Assembly (NCBI GenBank): GCA_002699025.1
Contig: PABA01000134.1
Span: 1 to 56,197 of the forward strand
Origin: Sandaracinus sp.
GTDB taxonomy: Bacteria; Myxococcota_A; Polyangia; Polyangiales; Houyiibacteriaceae
Direction of reading: 5' to 3'
Length of the DNA stretch: 56,197 bases
The position numbers and the translations under genes are program-made. Position 1 is the stretch's first letter. Each line of letters starts with the position of its first letter. Below the pieces are notes generated by a model. It was not told where the DNA came from. It was given only the letters and a program-made list of their open reading frames with translations, and searched no databases. Below are positions 45,969 to 56,075 of this stretch, in pieces.

Positions 45969-46754
45969 TCAGGCGGGCGAAGGCAGGCCGAAGAAGCTCC
46001 GCGCGGTGCGCGTCGTGTGGGCCGCGAGCGCGTCCGGGGTCTCACCGCGCGCTGCGGCGACGGCCGCGCCGACGTGGGGGAGGAGCGCCGGCTCGTTGCG
46101 CTTGGGGCGGGGCCGGATGTCGCGGGGCGTCAGGAAGGGCGCGTCGGTCTCGACCATCAGGCGCCCGGCGGGGATGCGCGGCACGAGCGCCTTCAGGTGG
46201 GTCCCCCGGCGCTCGTCGCAGATCCAGCCCGTGATGCCCACGTGGAGGTCCCGCGCCAGGTAGGCGTCGAGCGCGTCGCCCTCGCCCGTGAAGCAATGCA
46301 CGACGGCCGCGGGGAGCTTCGGCAGCCAGGGCTCGAGGAGCGCCAGGAAGCGCACGTGGGCGGCGCGCTCGTGCAGGAAGACGGGCAGCTCCAGCTCGGC
46401 GGCGAGGGCGAGCTGCGCTTCGAAGCAGCGCTCCTGGGCCGGTCGCGGGGAGAAGTCCCGGTCGAAGTCGAGGCCGCACTCGCCGATGGCGACGACCTCG
46501 GGGCGCGCGGCGAGGGAGCGGAGCGCGTCGGCGGCCGCGTCGTCCCAGCTCGCCGCGTCGTGGGGATGCACCCCGGCCGTCGCCACCTCCCCGAAGGCGC
46601 GCGCCAGCTCGGCGGCCCGCTCCGACTCCGCCACGCTCGTGCCCGTCAGCACCATCGCCTCCACGCCGGCCTCGCGGGCCCGCGCGATCACCGCCTCCCG
46701 GTCCCGGGCGAAGCGCCGATGGCCGAGGTTCACGCCGATGTCGATCCAGCTCAT
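45969..46754 (-). CDS. tatD: TatD-family metal-dependent DNase
   Basis: This 261-residue protein closely resembles Escherichia coli Tat[18 protein letters not shown] at the start, STAGVHPHD-type ([15 protein letters not shown]), [45 protein letters not shown] and [11 protein letters not shown]. The metal-ligand residues Glu, His, His and Asp are therefore in place, and the GVNL form in place of HTH at the N-terminus is the genuine TatD subtype. It is a 3'-5' exonuclease/AP-endonuclease type enzyme in DNA repair or turnover. Divergent from a TetR gene (71 bp). Confidence 0.92.
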   Translation of the reverse strand: MSWIDIGVNLGHRRFARDREAVIARAREAGVEAMVLTGTSVAESERAAELARAFGEVATAGVHPHDAASWDDAAADALRSLAARPEVVAIGECGLDFDRDFSPRPAQERCFEAQLALAAELELPVFLHERAAHVRFLALLEPWLPKLPAAVVHCFTGEGDALDAYLARDLHVGITGWICDERRGTHLKALVPRIPAGRLMVETDAPFLTPRDIRPRPKRNEPALLPHVGAAVAAARGETPDALAAHTTRTARSFFGLPSPA

Positions 46755-46825
46755 CGCCGGCGCGCCTCGCAGCGGCGACGGAGCCCCTTTCGGAGTCGCG
46801 GCTTTCGCTCCATCATGGCCGGACG

Positions 46826-47434
46826 ATGGGTCGTCCGAAGGGGCGTCGCAACGAGGACTACGGCGCGAGCCGCGACGACCTGCTCCAGCGGGTCGAGGCG
46901 GAGCTCCTCGCCCCCCGAGGGGCGCGGCTGAGCTTTCGTGCGCTCGCGCGGGCCGCCGACGTGACGCCCCCCACGCTGCGCCACTACTTCGGCACGCACG
47001 ACGGGCTGATCCTCGCGGTGCTCGAGCGTCTGCGCGCCAGCTGGAGCGCGGAGCTCCGGGCGCTCGCGCGCTGCGAGGGGCCGCCGGAGGAGTCGCTGGC
47101 GGAGGTGATCGCCGTGCTTTGTCGGGCCTGGGGCGAGCGCCTCGGCGCGGCGCACGAGCTCGGCCTCCGGCTCGGGCCACAGCTCTCGCCGCGCTTCCTC
47201 GAGGAGATCCTCGAGCCCTGGCTCCAGGCCGTCGAAGCCCGGGTGGCCGGTCACATGGCCGCGGGGGCCTTGCGGCGCGGGGACGTGCGCCACGCGACGC
47301 TCTCCTTCGTCGGGCCGGTCGTCTTCGCGCTCGTGCATCAGACCGCCCTCGGCGGCGCGCGGAGCCGGCCGCTGGATCTCGACCGCTTCGCCGAGGACCA
47401 CCTCCGCGCCTTCCTCGCCGCCCACGCGCCTTGA
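46826..47434 (+). CDS. TetR-family transcriptional regulator
   Basis: This 202-residue protein has an N-terminal DNA-binding domain at ~15-65: [43 protein letters not shown] (GTxxHYFGxxDxL signature). The C-terminal all-alpha ligand domain is not assignable. It is divergent from tatD. A hairpin (CGCCCGC...GCGGGCG, ~47438-47463) follows the stop. Confidence 0.82.
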   Translation: MGRPKGRRNEDYGASRDDLLQRVEAELLAPRGARLSFRALARAADVTPPTLRHYFGTHDGLILAVLERLRASWSAELRALARCEGPPEESLAEVIAVLCRAWGERLGAAHELGLRLGPQLSPRFLEEILEPWLQAVEARVAGHMAAGALRRGDVRHATLSFVGPVVFALVHQTALGGARSRPLDLDRFAEDHLRAFLAAHAP

Positions 47435-47478
47435 GCGCCCGCCGTCGCGGAGCCGCGGGCGGCCTCGTCTCGGCGACG

Positions 47479-47695
47479 CGACGACCCGCCACGGCCCGAA
47501 GGATCGCGGGGGAGCGCCTCGGCGGGTGACTCATCGGGGCTCGCCCGGATGAATCGAGGCGCAGCGTGATGAGCGTGCAAGGTCTCGGGATCGCGATGGA
47601 TTCTCGCGCAGCAAGGAAACCGGGCCGCCCTTCGACGAAGCGACGACCCGCGACGGGCCCGAAGGATCGCGGGAGGGGGCGCTTCGACGGGCGAC
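47479..47695. repeat. degenerate ~54-bp direct repeat in the TetR/aminopeptidase gap
   Basis: 47479-47530 and 47640-47695 share GCGACGACCCGC(C/G)ACGG..CCGAAGGATCGCGGG and similar ends. The 283-bp intergenic region (47435-47717) otherwise shows no gene. Confidence 0.6.
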
Positions 47696-47705
47696 GGATG
47701 CGGGC

Positions 47706-47711
47706 TAGGAC
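47706..47711 (+). promoter_or_regulatory. putative -10 box TAGGAC for the aminopeptidase gene
   Basis: TAGGAC ends 6 nt before GTG 47718. The intervening GGGAGG is too close to the start to act as a normal ribosome-binding site. Confidence 0.35.
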
Positions 47712-47717
47712 GGGAGG

Positions 47718-49064
47718 GTGACCGATTCGCCCTTCGCCGCCCGCCGTGCGCGCCTCGCCGAGCGCTTCGCCGGCCCCGCCCTCGTCTTCGCCGGCGCCCC
47801 CAGCCCGCGGAACTACCCGGCGAACCCGCACCACCCCTTCCGCGCCTCGAGCCACTTCCTCTACCTCGTCGGCCGCCCCCTCGCGGGCGGCGTGCTGCGC
47901 CTGGAGGGCGGCGAGGCCACGCTCCACCTCCCGCCGCCTCCGCCGGGTGATGCGCTCTGGCACGGGGAGACGCCGAGCTTCGACGCGCTCGGCGAGGCGC
48001 TCGGTCTCCCGGTCCGCTCCCTCGACGCGCTCGAGGTGCCGCCCGATGCGGCGACCATCCCGGCGCCGGATCTCGCCACCCGCCTGGCCCAGGAGGCCCG
48101 CCTCGCCCGCCCGCTCGCTCCGCCGACGGAGGCCGACCTCGCCCTCCAGGACGCGCTCATCGCCCTCCGCCTGATCCACGACGCCCACGCGCAGGCGGAG
48201 CTCCGCCGGGCCGCCGAGGCCACCGTCGCGGCGCATCGCGCGGGCATGGCCGCCACCCACCCCGGCGCGACCGAGGCCGCGGTGCACGGCGCCATGGTGG
48301 GGGCGCTCCTCGCGCGCGGCGCCACGACCGCCTACCCGCCGATCCTCAGCGTGCGCGGCGAGGTGCTCCACAACCCGCACCACGACGGGACCTGCGCCGC
48401 GGGGGATCTGCTCCTCGCCGACGTGGGCGCCGAGACGGCGGGCGGCTGGGCCGGGGACGTGACGCGGACCTGGCCCGTGAGCGGCGCCTACTCGTCGACC
48501 CAGCGGGCCGTCTACGAGATCGTCCTCGCCGCCCAGCGCGAGGCCATCGCGCTCTGCCGGCCGGGCGTGCGCTACCGCGACGTGCACCTGGCGGCGAGCC
48601 GCGCCCTCGCCGCGGGCCTCGTCGACCTCGGGGTCCTGCGGGGCGATCCGGAGGAGCTGGTCGCCGACGGGGTCCACGCGCTCCTCTTCCCGCACGGCGT
48701 CGGCCACCTGATCGGCCTCGACGTGCACGACATGGAGGACCTCGGCGATCGCGCCGGCTACGCCCCCGGGCGCTCCCGGAGCGCGCAGTTCGGCCTCGGC
48801 TACCTGCGCCTCGACCGCGACCTCGCGCCCGGCATGGCCGTGACGATCGAGCCGGGCTTCTACCGTGTGCCCGCGATCCTCGAGGACCCGGAGCTCGCCG
48901 CCGTGGCCGGGGATCGGCTCGACCGCGCCGAGCTCGCGAAGCTCGCGGACGTGCGCGGCGTGCGCATCGAGGACGACGTGCTGATCACGGAGGGCGAGCC
49001 GGAGGTGCTCACGGCGGCGCTCGAGAAGGAGCCGGACGCGGTCGAGGGCTGCGTCGGCGGCTGA
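47718..49064 (+). CDS. aminopeptidase P / Xaa-Pro peptidase (M24B)
   Basis: This 448-residue metallopeptidase has the N-terminal AMP-N-like domain ([15 protein letters not shown]) and the M24 pita-bread domain. Metal ligands are visible: Asp in LLADVGAE, Asp in GDVTRTWPV, His in [14 protein letters not shown], Glu in [10 protein letters not shown] and Glu in [13 protein letters not shown]. It removes N-terminal residues before proline. The start is GTG 47718. Probably cytoplasmic. Confidence 0.9.
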   Translation: MTDSPFAARRARLAERFAGPALVFAGAPSPRNYPANPHHPFRASSHFLYLVGRPLAGGVLRLEGGEATLHLPPPPPGDALWHGETPSFDALGEALGLPVRSLDALEVPPDAATIPAPDLATRLAQEARLARPLAPPTEADLALQDALIALRLIHDAHAQAELRRAAEATVAAHRAGMAATHPGATEAAVHGAMVGALLARGATTAYPPILSVRGEVLHNPHHDGTCAAGDLLLADVGAETAGGWAGDVTRTWPVSGAYSSTQRAVYEIVLAAQREAIALCRPGVRYRDVHLAASRALAAGLVDLGVLRGDPEELVADGVHALLFPHGVGHLIGLDVHDMEDLGDRAGYAPGRSRSAQFGLGYLRLDRDLAPGMAVTIEPGFYRVPAILEDPELAAVAGDRLDRAELAKLADVRGVRIEDDVLITEGEPEVLTAALEKEPDAVEGCVGG

Positions 49065-49136
49065 GGGCCGCGCGGCGCGGAGGAGGCGGTCGGACCGATT
49101 CGTCGCTCCTCGCCTGGACGAGCGTCGAGCAGGCCC

Positions 49137-49142
49137 TAGGAC
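49137..49142 (+). promoter_or_regulatory. putative -10 box TAGGAC for the 158-residue protein
   Basis: TAGGAC ends 9 nt before TTG 49152. A GGGGGAG stretch in the gap could instead act as a ribosome-binding site. Confidence 0.3.
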
Positions 49143-49151
49143 TGGGGGAGC

Positions 49152-49628
49152 TTGCGCCCCGCTCCGCCCTTCGACGACTGGCCCGTCCAATACGAGCACC
49201 CGGAGTTCGGCTACGCCTGGTACGCCGCCCCCGCCGTGTTCGTGAACCAGCTCCACGCCGAGCGAGGCACGGCGAGCGTGGCGAACACCCTCCACGACCT
49301 CGTCGACGACATCCTCGCGCGACGCGGCGACGAGCTCCGGGAGCACGGCGGGCTCCTCATCGTGCACGACTGGCGTCGCATGAAGGGCTACGACGCGGAG
49401 GCGCGGAGGGTCTTCCTCGGGCGCATGAAGCGGCGCGAGCCCGGCTACCTGCGCGCGGCGGTCGCCGTCGTGCGCGACACACCGCTGCTGCGCATGGCCG
49501 TGCAGACCGCCAACATGCTCATGGCGCTCCGCGTGGGCGGCGATCTGGAGATGGCCATCGAGCCGCGGGCGGCGCTCCGCGCGCATGGCGTGGTCGCGCC
49601 GATCCGGCGCGGCTGGCTGATGGACTGA
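49152..49628 (+). CDS. hypothetical protein, possibly SpoIIAA/STAS-like
   Basis: This 158-residue protein starts at TTG 49152 after GGGGGAG. It has alternating helix and strand segments: [39 protein letters not shown] and [24 protein letters not shown]. The order resembles SpoIIAA/STAS-like small proteins common in myxobacteria, but I do not recognise a family with confidence. No signal peptide. It ends 27 bp before the convergent sugar dehydrogenase gene. Confidence 0.65.
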   Translation: MRPAPPFDDWPVQYEHPEFGYAWYAAPAVFVNQLHAERGTASVANTLHDLVDDILARRGDELREHGGLLIVHDWRRMKGYDAEARRVFLGRMKRREPGYLRAAVAVVRDTPLLRMAVQTANMLMALRVGGDLEMAIEPRAALRAHGVVAPIRRGWLMD

Positions 49629-49655
49629 CTCCAGCGGCGAGGCGCGCCGCCGCCC

Positions 49656-51005
49656 TCACTCGCCGGCGACGACGCGCGCGACCCGTCCGTCGCCGATGTA
49701 GGCCACGTAGAGCTCGCCGTGTCCGTCCTCGCCGAACGAGACGAGCCCCGAGCCCTGGAAGGAGAGGTCGCCCACCCGGACGTGGTCCTGGACGGCGCCC
49801 TCGCACCAGCGCACGGCCGCCACGTTCGGGCTGCAGTAGTCGCCGTAGAGGTACCAGCCCCAGAGCCCCGGGACGGCGCTCCCGCGGTAGACGTTCCCGC
49901 CGGTGATCGAGCATGCGCTCGCGACGGGCACCTCGGCCGAATCGTGCGGCACGACGATCTGTGGCGCCGCGTGGTCCGGCACGAGGTCCGTCAGGTCCGC
50001 GTCGAACACCTCGTCGGCCTCGTAGGCGCGCCAGCCGAGGTTCGCGCCCGGCGCGGTCCCGGCCGGGAGCACGGTCACCTCCTCGAGCCGGTTCTGGCCC
50101 ACGTCGGCCACCCAGAGGTCGTCCGTGAGCCGGTCGAAGGAGAAGCGCCAGGGATTGCGCACGCCGTAGGCCCAGATCTGCGGCTGACCGTCGGGCAGCG
50201 TGAAGGGGTTCCCGGCGGCCGCGTAGTCGTCCCCGGCCGCGTCGACGTCGAGGCGCAGGATCGAGCCGAAGAGGGTGGTCGTGTCGAGGCCGTTGCCGAT
50301 CTCGCCGTGCCGGTCTCCGCCGCCGCCCTCGTCGCCCATGGCCACGTAGAGGAAGCCGTCCGGGCCGAAGGCGATCATGCCCCCGTTGTGGTTGGGCTGC
50401 GAGTCTTCCTCCTCCACGAGCCGGGCGACCTCCTCCGCGTCGGCCACCAGCGGATCGGCGGCGCTCCGCCGGTACTCGGCGACGACGTTCCGCCGCGGGC
50501 TGCCGGGCGTGAAGTAGACGAAGAAGCGCCCGTTCGAGGCGTACTCCGGGTGGAAGGCGAGCCCGAGCAGCCCCTGCTCTCCGTCCGTGTTGATCGTCCC
50601 GCGGATGTCGAAGAAGGGCGTGTCGAGGACGGCCCCCTCCTGCACGACGCGGATCCGGCCGGCCTTCTCGACCACGTAGAGCGTGTCCGCGTCCCCGGGC
50701 GCGCTGGTCACGAAGACGGGCGCGGCGAAGCGGTGGCCCTCCACGATGTCCTCGAGCGCGAGCGCTGGGAGCTCGGCCGCGGCGCAGGGGTCGACCGGGC
50801 CGGCGTCGGGCGTCATCGCGGCGTCGTCGCGCGCTCCGCCGTCCTCGGCACCGCCGGCGTCTTCGCTCCCGCCACCGTCCCCCGCCGAGCCGTCCGGCGC
50901 GGCGGCGTCGGTGGAGGCGTCGGGCGAGCCCCCGTCGTCGTCGCCGCAGCCGAGCGCGAGGAGGGACGACAGGAGCGAGCAGGCGAGCAGGGCGGTCCAG
51001 CGCAT
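49656..51005 (-). CDS. PQQ-dependent sugar dehydrogenase-like lipoprotein (GSDH family)
   Basis: This 449-residue lipoprotein has the signal ALLACSLLSSLLALGC (lipobox ALGC, Cys20) and an Asp/Ala/Gly-rich linker (~21-70). It then has a six-bladed beta-propeller of the glucose/sorbosone dehydrogenase type: QGLLGLAFHPEY, QPNHNGGMIAFGPDG, GVRNPWRFSFD and WVADVGQN. His in PNHNGG corresponds to the catalytic His region of soluble glucose dehydrogenase. It would oxidise sugars or related alcohols in the periplasm with PQQ, or be a non-catalytic HHIP-like relative. The start is ATG 51005. It is divergent from the OPT transporter. Confidence 0.85.
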   Translation of the reverse strand: MRWTALLACSLLSSLLALGCGDDDGGSPDASTDAAAPDGSAGDGGGSEDAGGAEDGGARDDAAMTPDAGPVDPCAAAELPALALEDIVEGHRFAAPVFVTSAPGDADTLYVVEKAGRIRVVQEGAVLDTPFFDIRGTINTDGEQGLLGLAFHPEYASNGRFFVYFTPGSPRRNVVAEYRRSAADPLVADAEEVARLVEEEDSQPNHNGGMIAFGPDGFLYVAMGDEGGGGDRHGEIGNGLDTTTLFGSILRLDVDAAGDDYAAAGNPFTLPDGQPQIWAYGVRNPWRFSFDRLTDDLWVADVGQNRLEEVTVLPAGTAPGANLGWRAYEADEVFDADLTDLVPDHAAPQIVVPHDSAEVPVASACSITGGNVYRGSAVPGLWGWYLYGDYCSPNVAAVRWCEGAVQDHVRVGDLSFQGSGLVSFGEDGHGELYVAYIGDGRVARVVAGE

Positions 51006-51012
51006 CCCGTCC

Positions 51013-51041
51013 GTTGTAGCCGCGTCCGCTGCCCGGGTCAT
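51013..51041 (-). promoter_or_regulatory. putative promoter of the sugar dehydrogenase gene
   Basis: ATGACC (51041-51036), a 17-bp spacer and TACAAC (51018-51013), whose end lies 7 nt before ATG 51005. Confidence 0.5.
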
Positions 51042-51185
51042 CTCCGCCGACCCCCACACGCCGCCGGCGGTGCTGCCAGCGCCACTACCCGCGCCGCTGC
51101 CAGCAGCGCTGCCAGCAGTGCTGCACGAATCCCCCCACGTCACCATCGGCCCGCCACGGGTCGGGCGCTTCTCCGGCGCGGCGTC

Positions 51186-51215
51186 TTGCCAGGGCCGGGA
51201 CGGGCGGGTTAAGCC
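51186..51215 (+). promoter_or_regulatory. putative promoter of the OPT transporter gene
   Basis: TTGCCA (51186-51191), an 18-bp spacer and TAAGCC (51210-51215), whose end lies 7 nt before ATG 51223. Confidence 0.5.
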
Positions 51216-51222
51216 CGCGCGC

Positions 51223-53016
51223 ATGGCTTCCGCACCCGCCGCCGCCGAGGCCGCGCCGAAACCGTACCGCGAGGTCACCTTCGGCGCCGTCTTCCTGGGC
51301 GTCATCCAAGGCGCCATCATGACGGCGGCCTTCGTCTACATCGGCCTCCGCCTCGGCTTCGGCCTGCCGGGCTCGACCGTCGCCGCCATCCTCGGCTTCG
51401 CGCTCCTCCGCGGCGTCGGCCGGAACGCCCTCGGCATCGAGGGCGCGGGCTCGATCGTCGAGAACAACATCAACCAGACGATCGCCTCCGGCATCAACAC
51501 GGCCTCGGCGGGCGTGGTGTTCACCTTCCCGGCGCTGCTGCTGCTCGGCGAGGACTTCGACGTCGGCACGATCATCCTCAGCGCCATCGCCGGCTCCTTC
51601 ATGGGCATCGTCGTGATCATCCCGCTGCGGAAGCAGATGATCGAGATCGAGCGCCTGAAGTTCCCCTCGGGCGTCGCCGTCGCGACCATCCTCAAGTCGC
51701 CCGGCGCCGGCGCGGCCAAGGCCATCCGCCTCGGCATCGGCTTCGTCATCGCCGTCGGCATCACGCTGCTCACGAAGTTCGAGGTCGTCCCGGAGACCCT
51801 CACCATCGGCGCCTGGTTCCTCGACGATCCGGAGCAGGCGAGCGGCGGCCTCGGCATCCTCGCGCTCGGCACGAGCCTCTCGCTCTCCATGGCGAACCTC
51901 GGCGCGGGCCTGCTCAGCGGCAAGGGCGGGCTGCCCTTCGCCCTCGGCGGCGCGCTCGCCTGGTGGGTCATCGCGCCCTTCGTCGTCGGCCAGGGCTGGC
52001 TCCCGGCGGGGCCGGACGGCGCGCTCCCGAGCGGCGAGGCGCTCTGGGGGGCGGTCTACGGCGCCATGCTCCGCCCGGTCGGCATCGGCGTGCTCATCGG
52101 CGGCGCCCTCAGCGGCGTGGTGCTCTCCTTCCCGGCGCTCAAGGGGGCCATCAAGAGCCTCCGCGCGGCGGCCAAGCTCGCGAAGCAGGGCGACGCGGCG
52201 AGCGCCGACGAGCTCCCGCCGAAGGTGCTCCTCTTCGGCCTCGCCGGCGCCTTCCTCGCCCTCTTCGGCGTCGCCATCGTCGGCTCGGACGGCGCCATCT
52301 CCATGGCCATCAGCGTCGCGGTCGCGGGCACCATCTGGCTGGCCCTCGCCGGCCTCATCGTCGCCCAGGCCACCGGCGCGACGGACATCTCGCCCCTCTC
52401 CGGCCTCGCGCTCATCGCCGTCACGCTCATGCTCGCGCTCACGGCGAACAACGTCGTCCTCGCGATCACCATCGGCGTCGCCGTCTGCGTCGCGACGAAC
52501 CAGTGCGCGGACATGATGAGCGACCTCAAGACGGGCCACCTCATCGGCGCCGTGCCGCGCCGCCAGCAGCTCGTGCAGTTCGGCGTCGCCTGGATCGGCC
52601 CGGCCATCGCCGTCGGCACGGTCCTGCTCCTCTGGTCCGGCGGCGAGGGCGGCGCGAACGGCTTCGGCCCCGGCACCTCCCTCCCGGCGCCCCAGGCCGG
52701 CGCGCTCCAGGGCATGGTCGAGGGCGTCGTCAGCGGCGACGCGCCCCTCGACAAGTACGTCTCCGGCGCGGCCATCGGCGGCTCCCTCGCGCTCTTCCCG
52801 ATCAGCGGGCTCGGCGTGCTGGTCGGCCTCGCCATGTACCTCCCCTTCGAGATCACGCTCGGCTACGGCATCGGCTGCGTCGTCTCCATGGGCCTCGAGA
52901 AGAAGAAGGGCCGCCGCTTCTACGGCGACTACCTCGTCCCCATCGCCGCCGGCTTCATCGTCGGCGAGGCCCTGACCTCCCTCACCCTCACCATGATCGA
53001 GCTCGCCGGAGGCTGA
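51223..53016 (+). CDS. OPT-family oligopeptide/metal-chelate transporter
   Basis: This 597-residue inner-membrane protein has about 14-16 hydrophobic segments. Family hallmarks include REVTFGAVFLGVIQGAIMTA, SIVENNINQTIASGINTASAGVVF, PLRKQMIEIERLKFPSGVAVA and NQCADMMSDLKTGHLIGAVPRRQQ. OPT/YSL proteins import peptides or metal chelates with protons. The start is ATG 51223. The next gene begins 1 bp after its stop codon, so the two form a tight operon. Confidence 0.9.
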   Translation: MASAPAAAEAAPKPYREVTFGAVFLGVIQGAIMTAAFVYIGLRLGFGLPGSTVAAILGFALLRGVGRNALGIEGAGSIVENNINQTIASGINTASAGVVFTFPALLLLGEDFDVGTIILSAIAGSFMGIVVIIPLRKQMIEIERLKFPSGVAVATILKSPGAGAAKAIRLGIGFVIAVGITLLTKFEVVPETLTIGAWFLDDPEQASGGLGILALGTSLSLSMANLGAGLLSGKGGLPFALGGALAWWVIAPFVVGQGWLPAGPDGALPSGEALWGAVYGAMLRPVGIGVLIGGALSGVVLSFPALKGAIKSLRAAAKLAKQGDAASADELPPKVLLFGLAGAFLALFGVAIVGSDGAISMAISVAVAGTIWLALAGLIVAQATGATDISPLSGLALIAVTLMLALTANNVVLAITIGVAVCVATNQCADMMSDLKTGHLIGAVPRRQQLVQFGVAWIGPAIAVGTVLLLWSGGEGGANGFGPGTSLPAPQAGALQGMVEGVVSGDAPLDKYVSGAAIGGSLALFPISGLGVLVGLAMYLPFEITLGYGIGCVVSMGLEKKKGRRFYGDYLVPIAAGFIVGEALTSLTLTMIELAGG

Positions 53017-53017
53017 G

Positions 53018-53617
53018 ATGAAGCACCTCGGATTCCTGCTCTTCCTCGGTGGCCTGACGGTCGCCTCCTGGTACGCCTCGAAGGTCGTGCCCGTCCCCGA
53101 AGGCGAGCCGGCCGGCCCGGTCGAGCGCCTCGTCGTCTGGGGCAAGGACGCCGGTGGCCTCTTCGGCGTCGGCCTCGCGGCCATGGTGGTCGGCGGGCTC
53201 CTCGCCCGGCGCGCGCGCCACGCCTCGGCGGCGGTCGCGAAGAAGGCCGGCGAGGGCAAGCACGAGGAGGACGGCGTCGGCGTCCTCGGGCTGCTCGACC
53301 ACATCGACGAGAAGCTCGCCCCCATGGAGGCCGGCGCGCTCCCGGAGGGGGCCCAGGCGCTGGCCGACACGCTCGACGAGCTGCTCACGGACACGGTGCC
53401 GGACTTCCTCGACCATCGGGAGGAGCTCATCGAGAAGCTCGGGCTCGAGACCTTCGCCGAGCTGATCGGCCAGTTCGCGTCCATGGAGCGCGGCGCCGCG
53501 CGGGCCTGGAGCGCGATCACGGACGAGGCCTGGGGCGAGGTCGGGCCGAGCCTGGACAAGGCCAAGTCGAGCCTCGCCGCGGCGCGCGACATCGCCCGCG
53601 CCAAGCTCGAGGCCTGA
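53018..53617 (+). CDS. small membrane protein, partner of the OPT transporter
   Basis: This 199-residue protein has an N-terminal hydrophobic helix (~3-20, LGFLLFLGGLTVASWYA) and a second one (~47-65, LFGVGLAAMVVGGLLA) followed by RRAR. A cytosolic helical, acidic domain follows (DGVGVLGLLDHIDEKLAPMEA, ELIEKLGLETFAELIGQFAS). It starts 1 bp after the OPT stop codon, so translation is probably coupled. No known family; an accessory or regulatory subunit of the transporter is a fair guess. Confidence 0.72.
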   Translation: MKHLGFLLFLGGLTVASWYASKVVPVPEGEPAGPVERLVVWGKDAGGLFGVGLAAMVVGGLLARRARHASAAVAKKAGEGKHEEDGVGVLGLLDHIDEKLAPMEAGALPEGAQALADTLDELLTDTVPDFLDHREELIEKLGLETFAELIGQFASMERGAARAWSAITDEAWGEVGPSLDKAKSSLAAARDIARAKLEA

Positions 53618-53623
53618 AGGCCG

Positions 53624-53655
53624 CGGCCGGGCGCGCGCTTGCCCGCGCCCGGCCG
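53624..53655 (+). terminator. terminator hairpin of the OPT operon
   Basis: A perfect 12-bp stem CGGCCGGGCGCG/CGCGCCCGGCCG with an 8-nt loop starts 7 bp after the stop codon at 53617. Confidence 0.6.
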
Positions 53656-53680
53656 ACTGACTACACCGCCCCGGATTTCA

Positions 53681-53706
53681 CGACCGCTCCGCCCCCGGGG
53701 CGGTCG
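53681..53706 (+). terminator. second hairpin upstream of the POT transporter
   Basis: CGACCGCTCC pairs with GGGGCGGTCG (one G-T wobble) around a 6-nt loop. CTTTT follows about 7 nt later. It is either a second terminator or a leader hairpin of the next gene. Confidence 0.4.
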
Positions 53707-53733
53707 TCGCCGCTTTTCGCCCAGGAGCTCCGC

Positions 53734-55236
<1,503 letters not shown>

Positions 55237-55514
55237 GGCGCGGAAGCGGGCCTGCTGCTGCTCCTGCGGACGCCGCTGCTCGAGCGCCGGATGCACGGCC
55301 GGGGCTGAGCCGCGGAAGCGGGCCTGCTGCTGCTCCTGCGGACGCCGCTGCTCGAGCGCCGGATGCACGGCCGGTGCTGAGGCGCGGAAGCGGGCCTGCT
55401 GCTGCTCCTGCCCGCTGCTCGAGCGCCGGATGCACGGCCGGGGCTGAGGTGCGGAAGCGGGCCTGCTGCTGCTCCTGCCCGCTGCTCGAGCGCCGGATGC
55501 ACGGCCGGGGCTGA
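55237..55514. repeat. tandem array of the POT gene's own 3' end: 72, 72, 67 and 67 bp
   Basis: Directly after the POT stop codon four units follow: 55237-55308, 55309-55380, 55381-55447 and 55448-55514. Each re-creates the end of the gene. In the first two units (72 bp = 24 codons) the frame is kept and translates to GAEAG then LLLLLRTPLLERRMHGRG and a TGA, nearly the same as the gene's C-terminus. The last two units share a 5-bp deletion (GGACG). The repeated stop codons mean none of these tails is expressed as an extension. Confidence 0.9.
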
Positions 55515-55633
55515 GGCGCGGAAGCGGGCTCCTCGGCCGAGCCTGGTGTCCTCCCGTCCGGACGCTTCGGTTCCGCTTCGGCCGGACCCGGGGCTCGGCA
55601 GCCCGCCGTCGCGGAGCGGCCTCCGAGACGCGA

Positions 55634-55665
55634 AACGCCGCGCTCGCTCGGGGCGGGCGCGGCGT
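55634..55665 (-). terminator. hairpin terminator of the 55-residue protein gene
   Basis: ACGCCGCGC (55635-55643) pairs with GCGCGGCGT (55657-55665). Read on the minus strand it is followed by TTTCG, a short T-run, 26 bp after the stop codon at 55691. Confidence 0.55.
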
Positions 55666-55690
55666 TCGTCGCGGGTCGGTCTCAGGGGAG

Positions 55691-55858
55691 TCAGCCGAAG
55701 AGGTCGATCTCCACGATGCCTCGAGGGGCTTCCTCCTCGGCGGGGGCGGAGCGGTCGATCTCCGGGAGCGGGAGCTCGACCCGGGCGCGCTCGCGGACGG
55801 GCTGCTCACGGGCGCGCTCGCGTTCCAGGATGTCGCGGATGATGTGCGGGGGCAGCAT
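55691..55858 (-). CDS. small conserved-looking protein (55 residues)
   Basis: This small protein starts with MLPPHIIRDILERERAREQ and ends with GIVEIDLFG. In between is a charged region with LELPLP-like (VELPLPEID). It matches, from memory, short conserved proteins seen in myxobacteria and planctomycetes that begin MLPPxxI and carry a Glu/Arg-rich helix plus an ELPLP motif; their role is unknown. The ATG at 55858 is preceded by an excellent AGGAGGTC ribosome-binding site, and a terminator follows, so it is a real single-gene unit. Probably soluble. Confidence 0.7.
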   Translation of the reverse strand: MLPPHIIRDILERERAREQPVRERARVELPLPEIDRSAPAEEEAPRGIVEIDLFG

Positions 55859-56075
55859 GAAGACCTCCTGAGGATGAGACCCTGGGGGCGGGTCGAGCCT
55901 TGGGCGAGGGGAGCGGCGCCCACGACCTCTGCAAATCATACGTGCATTCTACGTGCCGGATCCCTCGTCCTGAAACTATTGAACAATTCGCCGCCGCCAT
56001 TGGGGGCTCGCGTTCCCATCCGGACATTCGTGCCCCACTTCTGAAACGAAACGGGGTTCGCGGCAGGACGCGCAA
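55859..56075 (-). promoter_or_regulatory. AT-rich leader and promoter region of the 55-residue protein gene
   Basis: The stretch 55930-56050 is AT-rich for this window. It has two CTGAAAC copies (~55970 and 56041), an ATTG-aa-CAAT inverted repeat (~55978) and TACGTGCATTCTACGTG, a doubled TACGTG. TAGAAT on the minus strand is a possible -10. No other gene is seen. Confidence 0.4.
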
